64,000 nucleotides of DNA. Source: Sulfurospirillum barnesii SES-3 (lineage in GTDB: Bacteria; Campylobacterota; Campylobacteria; Campylobacterales; Sulfurospirillaceae). The position numbers and the translations under genes are program-made. The number at the start of each line of letters is the position of its first letter. Positions within the stretch are counted from its first letter, which is position 1. Positions 42,861 to 52,766 of this stretch are shown one piece after another. The stretch lies in the NCBI RefSeq assembly GCF_000265295.1, contig NC_018002.1, positions 2,294,001-2,358,000 of the forward strand, given 5' to 3'. The notes under the pieces were generated by a model. That model made no database searches and was not told the origin of the DNA. It saw nothing but the letters and a program-made list of their open reading frames with translations.

Positions 42861-45143
42861 ATGAGCAGATACGAAATCCCCCAAATGGTCTATGATGACC
42901 TTGCCACATTTAAAAAAAACCATGCTGATTTTTTAGCAGGCACACTCGATGAGCTGACCTTTAAAACCATGCGTGTCCCTTTTGGTGTCTATGAGCAACG
43001 TGCCGCCAATACCTTTATGGTGCGCATTAAACTAGCAGGTGGTATCCTAACACCTAAACAACTGTTGACTTTAGCGGATTTAGCCCAAAAGTACGCACAT
43101 GAAGCCATTCACATCACCACCCGTGGTGGCGCACAGCTGCATTATGTCAAAATCGAAGATATTATCAGTATTATCGAAACCCTGCACAGTATTGATTTAA
43201 GCGGCAGAGGTGGCGGAGGAAATACCGTGCGTAACGTGATGGCTGACCCACTTGCAGGCACAGCGCAAGATGAAGTCTTTGATGTCTCTCCTTACGCTCT
43301 TGCGATGACCTCTAAAATGTTAGAGCAAAAAGATTCATTCGCACTTCCACGAAAATTTAAAATCACGTTTAGTGGTTCTGAGGCAGACCGTGGTTATGCA
43401 ACCATCCATGACGTAGGCTTTATCGCTAAAATTCACGGTGGCATCAAAGGCTTTAAGCTCTTCACCGCTGGTGGTATGGGTGCGAAGTCTCGCTTAGGAA
43501 CACTGTTGCGTGAGTTTGTACCCGACACCGAAGTTTTTTTATACTCGCAAGCCATCAAACAAGTGTTTGACAAATACGGCAACCGCAAAAACAAACATGC
43601 CGCACGCCTTCGCTTTTTATTTGAAGATTTGGGTCTTGAAGAATTTAACACACTTTTAGAAGTGGAACTAAATGACCTTAGAGCTAAGGGCGATTGGGAG
43701 ATGCCCATCACTGAAATCGAGCGAACGGTGGGTGACACCACGCATGAGCCATTTAGCGTTCCTACAAACATTCAAAAATGGTGGAATCGTTACGTTTACG
43801 CCCAAAAACAAGCAGGGCTTTATGGCTGTAAAGTGCCTGTGCATTTGGGTGATATTCACTTTGAAAACGCACGCAACCTTGCCAATGCACTTTTACCCTT
43901 TGGTGAAGATGTGCTTCGTTTTACAGGCGATCAAAACCTTTACATTCGCAACCTCACAGCGCCTCAAATGGCAAGTTTGCACGACATCTTGCAAAAATTT
44001 TCTGTGGAAGTCTCTAAACCAACGCTCTTTGGCGATATGGTCGCATGTACGGGAGCGGCAACCTGTCAGCTTGGCATCGCGCGTCCTCGTGGCGCGGTGG
44101 ATGCGATTCAAAAACGTCTCAATAAACTCATCGATGAGCGTGACTATGACGCCCTTCAAGGCTTTAAGATTCATTTATCGGGTTGCCCAAACAGTTGTGG
44201 CAAACACCTCATCGGCGATCTTGGATTTTTCGGAAAAGTCCAACGCAATGAGGGCTACTCCTACCCTGCCTACAACGTCGTAGCAGGTTCACGCACCCAT
44301 GGCGATGGAAGTGTGTACGCCCAAAAAGCAGGTGATGTTGCAGCCTTTCATGTTCCTGCTTTTGTGGAAGAAGTTTTGGATACATGGCTTTTACATGTAA
44401 AGGCTTATGAGAGTTTTGCAGACTGGATTGACGATGGTGGATTAGCAATTATTACCGAAATCAGTAAAAAATACGTCGATATTCCTTCGTTCAAAGAGGA
44501 TAAAAACCCTTACTTTGACTACGACGCGGTTGAACTCTTCTCACTCAAAGGTCGAGGAACAGGTGAGTGTAGTGCAGGTATGTATGACCTTATCGAAGCC
44601 GATAAAAAAGCACTTAAAGAAGCACTTGAGAAAGAGGAAAAAGACTATGAGTTGATTCGTCTTTTAGCCGCTCGTATGCTACTCGTCACACGTGGAGAGG
44701 ATGCACGTGATAAAGCAGGTGTGCTTAAAGCCTTCAAAACCCATTTTATCGACACCACGCTTCTTAATGCTTACTTTGGCACCATGCTAGAAGGCGATGC
44801 GGATGAAAAATCAATCGAACTTGCCGAAGAGGTGATGAAGCTTTACGAAAGCATGGATCATACGCTAAAATTTGCCAAAGAAAAAGAGTTGGCGGCAAGT
44901 GCACAAGCGCAACCTGAAAAATCAGCCCACTTTAAAGACTTAAGCGGCGTGGCATGTCCGATGAACTTTGTCAAAACCAAAATGGAGCTTTCAAAAATGA
45001 AGAGCGGTGAAATTTTAGAAATTTTATTGGATGATGGCGCACCCATTGATAACGTGCCAAAATCGGTCTCAAGTGAGGGACACACGGTAGAAGCCACCAC
45101 AAAAGAGGGCAAGGGTTGGCGTGTAAGGATTGTCAAAAAATGA
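42861..45143 (+). CDS. sir: Sulfite reductase fused to a TusA-like domain
   Basis: A 760-residue protein. Residues 1 to about 560 are a sulfite/nitrite reductase with two ferredoxin-like halves and the siroheme-4Fe4S ligands C-x5-C (CTGAATC) and C-x3-C (CPNSC). A helical linker follows (about 565-685), then a C-terminal TusA-like domain (about 690-760) with LSGVACPMNFVKTKM, including the Cys-Pro sulfur-transfer site. The fusion could hand sulfide sulfur directly to the HcyS system. AAGGAG precedes the ATG. Confidence 0.92.
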   Translation: MSRYEIPQMVYDDLATFKKNHADFLAGTLDELTFKTMRVPFGVYEQRAANTFMVRIKLAGGILTPKQLLTLADLAQKYAHEAIHITTRGGAQLHYVKIEDIISIIETLHSIDLSGRGGGGNTVRNVMADPLAGTAQDEVFDVSPYALAMTSKMLEQKDSFALPRKFKITFSGSEADRGYATIHDVGFIAKIHGGIKGFKLFTAGGMGAKSRLGTLLREFVPDTEVFLYSQAIKQVFDKYGNRKNKHAARLRFLFEDLGLEEFNTLLEVELNDLRAKGDWEMPITEIERTVGDTTHEPFSVPTNIQKWWNRYVYAQKQAGLYGCKVPVHLGDIHFENARNLANALLPFGEDVLRFTGDQNLYIRNLTAPQMASLHDILQKFSVEVSKPTLFGDMVACTGAATCQLGIARPRGAVDAIQKRLNKLIDERDYDALQGFKIHLSGCPNSCGKHLIGDLGFFGKVQRNEGYSYPAYNVVAGSRTHGDGSVYAQKAGDVAAFHVPAFVEEVLDTWLLHVKAYESFADWIDDGGLAIITEISKKYVDIPSFKEDKNPYFDYDAVELFSLKGRGTGECSAGMYDLIEADKKALKEALEKEEKDYELIRLLAARMLLVTRGEDARDKAGVLKAFKTHFIDTTLLNAYFGTMLEGDADEKSIELAEEVMKLYESMDHTLKFAKEKELAASAQAQPEKSAHFKDLSGVACPMNFVKTKMELSKMKSGEILEILLDDGAPIDNVPKSVSSEGHTVEATTKEGKGWRVRIVKK

Positions 45144-46408
45144 GAACGCTTGGCATCGCACTTAAGCCCAAAAAAACGCTTCTCATTGGTGCGGGAAAAG
45201 TAGCGGCGCAAAAATCTAAAGTGCTTGATAGTCTTGATTTTCCACACGACATCATCGCACAAGAGGTTTTGGACGACTACTTTGCATCCAAAACCTTTAC
45301 ATGTAAAGCCTTTGAAGATGCTGACGCCATAGGTTATGAGGTGATTATTGATGCCACAGGCAATGAAGCGGTAACCTCTCGTCTAGTTGCACTCAAACCC
45401 CTGCATCACTTTTGGCTCAACGTGGTAGATGTGCCAGAGCTGTGCGATTTTTACTTTAGCGCACTCACCCAACGAGATGACATTCAAGTCGCCATCAGTA
45501 GCGGTGGCAGTTCGCCCAGCTTAGCGCAAGTCATTCGTGATAAAGTAGAGCGCATTTTACCCCGTAACCTAGGCTCTTTGATTGAGCGCCTCAAACGTGA
45601 GCGTCAACAACCTGAGCGTGATTTGGCAAGGCTTCGTGGCATTGCCAAAGAGGGTGTGGGAAAAGTGTTTCTCATCGGATGTGGCACAGGCTACGTAGGC
45701 AATCTCACCCTCGATGCCCTAAATGCCTTTGAACTGCTCGATGTTGCCCTTGTAGATGCGTTGGTTTCAGAAGAAATCCGTGCCCTCATTCCACTTACAT
45801 GTAACGTCGTTGATGTGAGTAAAAAGAAGGGATTTCATTCCAAAACGCAAGAGGAGATTAACGCTCTTTTGGTAGGATACGCCAAAGAGGGATTGGTGGT
45901 AGGACGGCTTAAAGGGGGTGAGCCACTTTTGTTTGGACGTTTGGGAGAAGAGAAGCAAACGCTCAAAGAACACGGCATTGAATTTGAAGTCATAAACGGT
46001 GTCAGTTCTGCCTTTCGCTCGTGTACGGTCTCTGGCATTGTGCCGACCATTCGTGATATTTCCAAAGGGGTGAGCATCGTCTCAGCACACCTTAGGGAGA
46101 GCCTTTTTAACGATGAGTGGATTACGCTCATTCGCCAACCGCTTCATACCGTCATCGTTTTAATGGCACACAGTTTTGCCAAAAAAATTCAAGACGCTAT
46201 TGCTAAAGAGGGAATTGATGCGAACACCCCTGCAGCATTTGTCTCAAAAATTGACTTGCCCAATCAAGTCACCATTGTGGGAACTGTGGCAAATTTAGAT
46301 AAAATGGCTGCTTTATGTTCCACCCCAGCCGTACTGATTATCGGTGAGTGCGTCGCACGTGAGAACATTATCGCTTCTGCAAATAGCGGTAAAATTATTT
46401 ACATGTAA
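45140..46408 (+). CDS. cysG: Siroheme synthase, CysG-type
   Basis: A 422-residue bifunctional enzyme: an N-terminal precorrin-2 dehydrogenase/ferrochelatase (1-150, LLIGAGKVAAQKSK and AISSGGSSPSLAQVIRD) and a C-terminal uroporphyrinogen-III methyltransferase (about 170-422, VVGRLKGGEPLLFGRLGEE). The glycine loop IGCGTGYVGNLT deviates from the common GAGPGDP form, so activity of the methyltransferase half merits a test. ATG 45140 overlaps the sir stop (ATGA). It should supply siroheme to the sulfite reductase. Confidence 0.85.
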   Translation: MRTLGIALKPKKTLLIGAGKVAAQKSKVLDSLDFPHDIIAQEVLDDYFASKTFTCKAFEDADAIGYEVIIDATGNEAVTSRLVALKPLHHFWLNVVDVPELCDFYFSALTQRDDIQVAISSGGSSPSLAQVIRDKVERILPRNLGSLIERLKRERQQPERDLARLRGIAKEGVGKVFLIGCGTGYVGNLTLDALNAFELLDVALVDALVSEEIRALIPLTCNVVDVSKKKGFHSKTQEEINALLVGYAKEGLVVGRLKGGEPLLFGRLGEEKQTLKEHGIEFEVINGVSSAFRSCTVSGIVPTIRDISKGVSIVSAHLRESLFNDEWITLIRQPLHTVIVLMAHSFAKKIQDAIAKEGIDANTPAAFVSKIDLPNQVTIVGTVANLDKMAALCSTPAVLIIGECVARENIIASANSGKIIYM

Positions 46409-46419
46409 AGAGGATTCTT

Positions 46420-47703
46420 ATGGGATTTACGACCAAAGCACTGCACAGCAAACCAATTCAAAACGATGTTCATGGCGCAATGCGCTTTCCAATTTATCAA
46501 AGCTCCGCCTTTGAATTTGAAAAAGCAGAAGAGTTGGAAGCCGTTTTTAAGGGCTTTAAAATGGGGCATGTCTACACCCGCTCCTCAAACCCTACCATTG
46601 AAGCCTTAGAAACACAAATCAAAGCTATCAGTGGTGCATTGGGTGTTATTGCAACAGCAACAGGGATGGCGGCAATTTCAAACGCCTTGTTTGCGCTTTT
46701 GAAAAATGGCGATAATATCATCACCACGAAGTATCTTTTTGGCAACACGCTCTCTTTATTCCAGACACTTTTGAGTGATTTTGGTGTGGAAGTGCGCTTT
46801 GTAGATGTGAACAATCTCGAGGAAATCCGCTCCAACATCGATGAAAAAACTCGCCTTCTTTTTTGCGAGAGTGTAAGTAACCCTCAACTCATTGTGCCTG
46901 ATTTTGAAGCCATCAAAGCGGTGTTGAGTGAACACCATGTGCCTCTTGTTGTCGATACCACGATGACACCGTGGAACATTTTTGATGCGAAAAAACATGG
47001 CGTAGATGTGGAAATCATCTCTGCAACCAAATACTTAAGCGGTGGCGGTCATGTTTTGGGTGGTTTAATTGTCGATAATGGAACGTTTGAGTGGCAAAAC
47101 CATGCAAACCTAGCGCCATATTGTAAAAAATTTGGTCCCAATGCACTTATGGCACGCTTGCGTAAAGAGACCTTTCGCAATTTAGGTGCAACGCTCACTG
47201 CTCAAAGTGCAGCCCTTCTCTCTTTGGGACTAGAGACACTGGATTTACGAGTGAAGCGAAGTTGCGAAAATGCCCTTGTGGTTGCCAAACATTTGCAAAC
47301 CAAAAGCGAGGTTTGCCGTGTTGATTATCCTCTCTTAGAAGCTTCACGCTCCTACGAAAATGCCACGAAACAGTTTAGCGGAGGTGGGGCGATTGTCACG
47401 TTTAGTTTAGCCAATAAAAAAAGTGCTTATGCCTTTTTAAACAAACTCAAACTGATTCGCAGAGGAACCAACATTCAAGATAACAAATCTTTGGCGATTG
47501 CGCCGTACCATACGATTTATGCGGAGTATCCTGAAGAGCAACGCCTTGCGTACGAACTCAATGAGGGGATGATACGTCTCTCCGTGGGTATTGAAGATGT
47601 GGAAGATTTGATTGAAGATATGGATCAAGCGCTCTTTAAAGAAGAGCAAGCTGTGGCAAGTGATGAAGCAGCTTCCGAGAAACCGTATCTGCTTGATTTT
47701 TAA
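46420..47703 (+). CDS. metY: O-acetylhomoserine sulfhydrylase MetY
   Basis: A 427-residue PLP enzyme of the Cys/Met metabolism family. TKYLSGGGHVLGG has the Schiff-base lysine and FSGGGAIVTFSL, RLSVGIEDVEDLIEDM are the conserved C-terminal motifs. In the Wolinella system MetY takes sulfur from HcyS thiocarboxylate to form homocysteine; the gene context suggests the same. A TTTACATGTAAA (46398-46409) lies in the gap before its AGGATT site. Confidence 0.92.
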   Translation: MGFTTKALHSKPIQNDVHGAMRFPIYQSSAFEFEKAEELEAVFKGFKMGHVYTRSSNPTIEALETQIKAISGALGVIATATGMAAISNALFALLKNGDNIITTKYLFGNTLSLFQTLLSDFGVEVRFVDVNNLEEIRSNIDEKTRLLFCESVSNPQLIVPDFEAIKAVLSEHHVPLVVDTTMTPWNIFDAKKHGVDVEIISATKYLSGGGHVLGGLIVDNGTFEWQNHANLAPYCKKFGPNALMARLRKETFRNLGATLTAQSAALLSLGLETLDLRVKRSCENALVVAKHLQTKSEVCRVDYPLLEASRSYENATKQFSGGGAIVTFSLANKKSAYAFLNKLKLIRRGTNIQDNKSLAIAPYHTIYAEYPEEQRLAYELNEGMIRLSVGIEDVEDLIEDMDQALFKEEQAVASDEAASEKPYLLDF

Positions 47704-47749
47704 TAATAGACAATGAAACAAAACATGCGGTAAATAAGGAGATTCTGGA

Positions 47750-48067
47750 GTGGAAGATTTAAAAAACAAAGTCATACTTGTTTCTATACGCACTATTTTA
47801 GAGGATGGGACAGAAGCAAAAGAAGTCTATTTTGGGAAAATCATATCTTACAATTTAAATACTGTTTGTGTTACAAAACAAAATAACAATGAAGAAATTA
47901 CCTTACCTTATTTTGAAGATTTATTTGAACATGCAGAAGAAGGGTTTTACGAATTAGAAGATGGTTCAACTTGTGAAAATCCAGACTATATTGCAAGATT
48001 TGTTAAATATGTGAATGAAGCTACTTTTGAAAAATTTCAAGATTGCAATCAACCAACACGTGATTAA
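47750..48067 (+). CDS. Unrecognised small acidic protein
   Basis: A 105-residue protein starting at GTG 47750, behind AAGGAG. It is acidic and predicted beta-rich in the first half (VILVSIRTILEDG, YFGKIISYNLNTVCVT), like small Sm-like or barrel proteins, with a helical end. No family is recognised. Its base composition is more AT-rich than the flanking sulfur genes. Confidence 0.6.
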   Translation: MEDLKNKVILVSIRTILEDGTEAKEVYFGKIISYNLNTVCVTKQNNNEEITLPYFEDLFEHAEEGFYELEDGSTCENPDYIARFVKYVNEATFEKFQDCNQPTRD

Positions 48068-48157
48068 AAATAAATGGTGTCCTATTTTTGGGCCAACACG
48101 AAACGTAAAGACTTTTACTCTTTAGACGTCGAAAATGTAAATAAAAGAGATATAACT

Positions 48158-49177
48158 ATGAAAATTGCACTACTGATGAGCGGAGGAATTGATTCAAGCT
48201 ACTCCGCTTATTTACTCAAAGAAGAAGGTCATGAAGTGGTGGGGATTTACCTCAAACTGCATGACGATGAGAAAAAACACAGCGTTAACATTGCCAACAT
48301 TGAAAAAGTAAGCCAGCATTTGGGCATTGAAACCCACATCATTGACGCAAAAGCCCTTTTTAAAGAGCATGTCTATGACTACTTTGTGCGCTCTTATGAG
48401 CAAGGACTTACGCCAAATCCCTGTGCGTTTTGTAACCCTAAGATGAAGTTTGGCTTTGCCTTTCAAAAAGCCTTAGAATTTGGCTGTGAAAAAATTGCCA
48501 CAGGGCATTACGCCAGAGTGAAAAATGGGCATATTCAAGAAGCCTATGACATGAGCAAAGACCAGAGTTACTTTCTTTTTGGTCTTAAAAAAGAGGTGAT
48601 TGAAAAAATCATTTTCCCACTAGGCGAGATGAAAAAAGAGGACATTAAACCCATTGCCCTAGAAAAACTGCCGTGGCTTGGAAGTTTAGAAACCTATAAA
48701 GAGTCGCAAGAAATTTGTTTTGTCACCGATACGTACATTGATATTCTAAAAAAACACCTCGATGTTGACCAAAAAGGGGTGGTGAAAGATACAAGCGGAA
48801 AAGTGATTGGAGAGCATAAAGGCTACATGCACTACACCATTGGAAAGCGAAAAGGCTTAACCATCAACGGTGCGCATGACCCTCATTTTGTGGTAGGCAT
48901 TGATGCGAAGAGCAACACGGTTATTGCAGGTACTAAAGAGGAGTTACTCCAAAAACAAGTCATAGCACAAAACTTCTCCTTAGGTGAGGATTTTAAAGAG
49001 GGGACGTATGGGGTAAAAGTTCGCTACCGAAGCCCACAAGTCAAAGCCCATGTGAAAATCGAGGGTGATAAAATCATCGCTGAACTTGAAGAGGGTGTGT
49101 ATGGACTTGCCAGCGGTCAAGCCCTTGTGGTTTATCAAGAAGATTTAGTCTTAGGCGGAGGCTGGATAGAAGCGTAA
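48158..49177 (+). CDS. mnmA: MnmA-like tRNA 2-thiouridylase
   Basis: A 339-residue PP-loop enzyme. [20 protein letters not shown] has the SGGxDS loop; catalytic cysteines are in NPCAFCNP (near 85-88) and SQEICFV (near 182-187), and the C-terminal beta barrel ends in [11 protein letters not shown] prefer ATG 48158 to an upstream in-frame start at 48074, since the MnmA homology begins there. It thiolates U34 of tRNAs for Lys, Glu and Gln. It may be the housekeeping gene or a second copy; this cannot be told from the window. Confidence 0.85.
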   Translation: MKIALLMSGGIDSSYSAYLLKEEGHEVVGIYLKLHDDEKKHSVNIANIEKVSQHLGIETHIIDAKALFKEHVYDYFVRSYEQGLTPNPCAFCNPKMKFGFAFQKALEFGCEKIATGHYARVKNGHIQEAYDMSKDQSYFLFGLKKEVIEKIIFPLGEMKKEDIKPIALEKLPWLGSLETYKESQEICFVTDTYIDILKKHLDVDQKGVVKDTSGKVIGEHKGYMHYTIGKRKGLTINGAHDPHFVVGIDAKSNTVIAGTKEELLQKQVIAQNFSLGEDFKEGTYGVKVRYRSPQVKAHVKIEGDKIIAELEEGVYGLASGQALVVYQEDLVLGGGWIEA

Positions 49178-49207
49178 GCAGCTTATTTTGTAGCGTTACA
49201 TGTAATG

Positions 49208-49972
49208 CTACAAAATGCCTACAATCAATAAAACCGCAACACTTCCTAACATCCACGCCACCACCGTACGAATAAACTCAATGCTCACTTTTTGAAGATA
49301 CTGTTTGCCAATAAACGTCCCCACAAAAGCACACACAATTGCCACCACAATCATCTGCCATTGTGTAAGTGCACTCTCCCAATGCTTGGCATACACACTA
49401 AGACGGGAGAGATCCACTACCACCGCAATGCTCACACCTGTGGCTAAAAAGACCTCTTTACAGAGTGCGTTTTGGGTAAGAAAAAGGCTACGAAAAGCGC
49501 CTTGATGCCCGCTCAATCCCCCAAAAAAACCGCTTAAAGCGCCACCCAACCAAAGTTTTTTAAAGGCGTTTGGAAGATGCAAAGTAGCGCTTGATTCGAG
49601 GATAAGAAAAAGTGCTATCACCACACCAATGATGAATTTAAGTGGGGTTATTGTACAGGCAACACCCAAAATGCTATAGGCAAAACTCCATTCCCACACA
49701 CTTAAACGCTCTAAACTCCATGCGCCCAAAAAAGAAAAAATAACCGCAGGTAAGCCAAAACGCAATAAAATAGAAATATCACTGTGCTTCACAAGAAGAA
49801 AAAATTTCAAAAGATTATTGGAAAAATGAACGATAGCCGTAATAGCAATCGCAAGAGGCAGAGGGAAAAAAAGTGCAATAATGGGCATAAGAAGTGTGCC
49901 CAATCCAAAGCCCGAAAAAAAAGTCAGTAAAGAAGCCAGTAGAGCAACACTGCCAACAAGAAAAAGTTCCAT
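49208..49972 (-). CDS. TauE/SafE (TSUP) family permease
   Basis: A 254-residue membrane protein with about eight helices in two repeats, each with the TSUP glycine-rich loop (SGFGLGTLLMP and GFFGGLSGHQGAFRS). Family members export sulfite or import organosulfur compounds. Its place beside sulfate assimilation genes fits sulfite or sulfate transport, though it is on the opposite strand. TTACATGTAA sites flank it (49196 and 49981). Confidence 0.82.
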   Translation of the reverse strand: MELFLVGSVALLASLLTFFSGFGLGTLLMPIIALFFPLPLAIAITAIVHFSNNLLKFFLLVKHSDISILLRFGLPAVIFSFLGAWSLERLSVWEWSFAYSILGVACTITPLKFIIGVVIALFLILESSATLHLPNAFKKLWLGGALSGFFGGLSGHQGAFRSLFLTQNALCKEVFLATGVSIAVVVDLSRLSVYAKHWESALTQWQMIVVAIVCAFVGTFIGKQYLQKVSIEFIRTVVAWMLGSVAVLLIVGIL

Positions 49973-50001
49973 AGTGCACCTTTACATGTAAATAGTATGT
50001 G

Positions 50002-51435
50002 TTAAACCACAACTACTTGATTTTTACCTGCTTTTTTTGCCTCATATAAAGCATTATCCACTTTATGCACCAATCCATCTTGACTCTCAAAGTTGCTGAG
50101 CTCACCCACACCAATACTCAATGTCAAAGGTTTGCGCAAACGCTCCAAAAAGAAAGCATCGTTTTGTATTGCTTGGCATATTTTTTGTGCAATCTCTTTG
50201 GCGTGCTCTTTCTCCACATCAAGGAGTAAAATGGCAAACTCCTCGCCACCCCAACGTGCCACAACATCACTAGAACGCACGTGTGCTTGTAAAAGTTGTG
50301 CGACACGTACCAGCGTTTCATCACCGACCAAATGCCCAAAAAGGTCATTCACCTCTTTAAAATCATCAATATCAATCAATAAAAGGGTGATTTTTTTAAG
50401 CCCTTTTTGGTGCAATTTATAAAATGCCTCAAAGGATTCATTAAAAGTTCTTCGGTTCGAAAGGCTTGTGAGCGCATCTTCACTCGCCAATTGTACCAAC
50501 TGTTTTTGATAAATATTAATCGTATAGAGAATAATCGCAATCACCAAACACGTGACCAAAAGCGACATGATAAGATTGAGATAAAAGGTCTTTTGAATCT
50601 CGTTTAAATACTCTTTTTTATTGATTTCCACAAAAAGATGGAGTTTGAGTTTGTCGATGTATTTGGTGTTTAAAAGGTACTCGCCCGCTTTATCCTTGTA
50701 CTCAAATTGGGTCTGTTTTCCGCTAAAAATAGCCTCTTGAATTTTCTTTAATCCCTCAATATTAGCGATATTTCCCCGCTTATTTAACTCTTGTGCGTAC
50801 AGCGTTAGCTCACCCTTTGTGTCAATAAAATAGACATCGTATTTGTACCTTGCTTTAAAGGAACTGAGCATCTGCTCAATGTTCACCAGCCGTACACCCA
50901 CGCCCGTAGCACCAATCATCTCATTTTTATAATTCATCACTTTGTAGTTAATAAACATAATAAGTGTATCGCTTAAATGAGCGTTGTAGTCCAAATTAAT
51001 CTCATACGGTTCTGCTTGATCTTTAAAACGAAAATACCATGCATCCGCACTGTTTTGGTCATTGACCACATCAATTAAGCCCCGAGGATGGTAATAATTT
51101 TTCGTGACATCAGAGACCAAAAACGTGGTAAAAATGTCATATTTTTGCTGAATTTGCGTTAGATAACGCACAATACCGTTCATATCAGCCTCCCCTTCCA
51201 TAATCCAATCACGCAAAAACGTGTCATGGGACATGAGCGATGAAACCAAAAGAGGCTCAATCATACGTTGCTGAATCTCCGTGTAGATGTTATCTACCGA
51301 GAGAGGTAAAGAGGTGTTTTGCAGTTGTGCTTGCGTGTCTCGTACATTTTTGAGGTAATTAAAAAAAGAACCCACCAGTGAAACGCCGAGCAATAAACCC
51401 GCTATGGTTAAAACCACTTTTGTTTTTAACTGCAT
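50002..51435 (-). CDS. Diguanylate cyclase with periplasmic sensor domain
   Basis: A 477-residue protein: a first membrane helix (about 7-27), a large periplasmic dCache-like sensor (about 30-285), a second helix (about 290-315) and a GGDEF domain (about 325-477) with the active RWGGEEF and the RSSD inhibition site five residues before. It makes cyclic di-GMP in response to an outside signal. The start at 51435 has AAGGAGAGAGG before it; an earlier in-frame ATG at 51495 lacks such a site. Confidence 0.9.
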   Translation of the reverse strand: MQLKTKVVLTIAGLLLGVSLVGSFFNYLKNVRDTQAQLQNTSLPLSVDNIYTEIQQRMIEPLLVSSLMSHDTFLRDWIMEGEADMNGIVRYLTQIQQKYDIFTTFLVSDVTKNYYHPRGLIDVVNDQNSADAWYFRFKDQAEPYEINLDYNAHLSDTLIMFINYKVMNYKNEMIGATGVGVRLVNIEQMLSSFKARYKYDVYFIDTKGELTLYAQELNKRGNIANIEGLKKIQEAIFSGKQTQFEYKDKAGEYLLNTKYIDKLKLHLFVEINKKEYLNEIQKTFYLNLIMSLLVTCLVIAIILYTINIYQKQLVQLASEDALTSLSNRRTFNESFEAFYKLHQKGLKKITLLLIDIDDFKEVNDLFGHLVGDETLVRVAQLLQAHVRSSDVVARWGGEEFAILLLDVEKEHAKEIAQKICQAIQNDAFFLERLRKPLTLSIGVGELSNFESQDGLVHKVDNALYEAKKAGKNQVVVV

Positions 51436-51541
51436 CCTCTCTCCTTTATAAGGAGAGAGTATAACACAAAACGATTTCACTGCATTGTTTGTCAAAAAAA
51501 ATTAATAAATAATTTTATGCAAAAAATAGTCTTAATTAATA

Positions 51542-51555
51542 TTCGTTAACACGAA
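51542..51555. promoter_or_regulatory. Palindrome before the RND operon
   Basis: TTCGT-TAAC-ACGAA, 90 bases before the start of the membrane fusion gene, in an AT-rich region with promoter-like sequences. It may bind a TetR-like or other repressor, but no regulator gene lies beside the pump. Evidence is only the symmetry and the position. Confidence 0.35.
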
Positions 51556-51644
51556 CCATGCTAAACTAACGCCAACAATAAATATCTACATATGTTAATA
51601 TGAGTATATATAACATTGTACTAGGTTATTTTAAAGGAAATAAA

Positions 51645-52766
51645 ATGTTTGCTCCCACCAAAAAATTGTTTTTTTACCTATTAATCACATGTGCTTCAGC
51701 GTCTTCCTATGCAGAAGGAACCCCAACATTGATTCCTGTAGATGTTTTTAAAGTAGGCGCTCCTAAAGAAGAAGCTATTACCCTAACCTATCCAGCAAAA
51801 ACACTCAGTTCTCAAACTACAACACTCAAAGCCAGAGCCAATGGAATATTGCTTGAAAAATTTTTTAATGAAGGTGACTTTGTTAAAAAGGGAGATATTT
51901 TGTATCAAATAGAGCCTGATAGTTATCGTGCAGCACAGAAGCTGGCAAAAGCCAATGTTACCTTACAAGAGATTCAAGTACAAAAAACAAGCAAGGAGTG
52001 GAATCGTATTAAAACTCTTTTTGATAAAGGCGCATCCAGCGAACAAGACAAAGATACCGCTTACTGGGCATACGAGAGTGCAAAAAGTGCGTTAGAAAGT
52101 GCAAAAGCTTCCTTGGATATTGCGACTATTAATTTAGAGAGAACGACCATTAAATCGCCAATAAATGGATATAGTGGTGCAAAACTGATTGATGTAAGTG
52201 CGCTAGTAACAGAGGGGACACCCCTGGTAGAAATTACTCAAATTGATCCTTTACATGTAGAGTTCGCTATTCCAAATAGTGACCTTCTCAAAGAAAAATA
52301 CACCATTAAAAATGGGACATGGGCGCATCCAACAGAAGGAAAACTCAAAGCCTCTCTCCTGCTTGGAAAAACAGCATACAAAGAGTTAGGCGTAGTTGAT
52401 TTTATTGATAACACCATCAATGCCAAAACTGGCACTTTAAAAGCCAGAGCATCCTTTCAAAATTCTCATAAAGAACTGCTTCCAAATCAGTTTGTAACCA
52501 TTTCGCTAATAGGTCTTGTGCGACAAAATGTCGTTCAAATTCCACAAAAGGCTTTAGTACAAAATCCTTTGGGAACCAACGTATATATCATCGAAAACAA
52601 TAAAGCTATTCTTAAAAATGTTGTAACAGCGGAAGTCAGTCATGGCAATGCCATTATCGAAGCAGGGTTAAAAGAGGGGGATATACTCATTGTCAATAAT
52701 CTTCTCAAAATCAAACAAGATACGCCTGTAAAAATTGATAAAATCATTAACAAAGAAGGAAAATAG
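51645..52766 (+). CDS. RND efflux periplasmic adaptor (membrane fusion protein)
   Basis: A 373-residue adaptor with an N-terminal signal (ending SSYAEG), two lipoyl halves (ILLEKFFNEGDFVKKGDILYQIEPD and TTIKSPINGYSG) around a coiled-coil hairpin (about 100-155), then beta-barrel and membrane-proximal domains. ATG 51645, with AAAGGAAATAAA, is preferred to the earlier ATG 51600. Together with the next two genes it forms a complete tripartite pump. Confidence 0.92.
   Translation: MFAPTKKLFFYLLITCASASSYAEGTPTLIPVDVFKVGAPKEEAITLTYPAKTLSSQTTTLKARANGILLEKFFNEGDFVKKGDILYQIEPDSYRAAQKLAKANVTLQEIQVQKTSKEWNRIKTLFDKGASSEQDKDTAYWAYESAKSALESAKASLDIATINLERTTIKSPINGYSGAKLIDVSALVTEGTPLVEITQIDPLHVEFAIPNSDLLKEKYTIKNGTWAHPTEGKLKASLLLGKTAYKELGVVDFIDNTINAKTGTLKARASFQNSHKELLPNQFVTISLIGLVRQNVVQIPQKALVQNPLGTNVYIIENNKAILKNVVTAEVSHGNAIIEAGLKEGDILIVNNLLKIKQDTPVKIDKIINKEGK

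Noticed and set aside
43672-44283. 203-codon frame inside sir in another frame
   Set aside because: It overlaps the strongly supported siroheme protein core, including the cluster cysteines.
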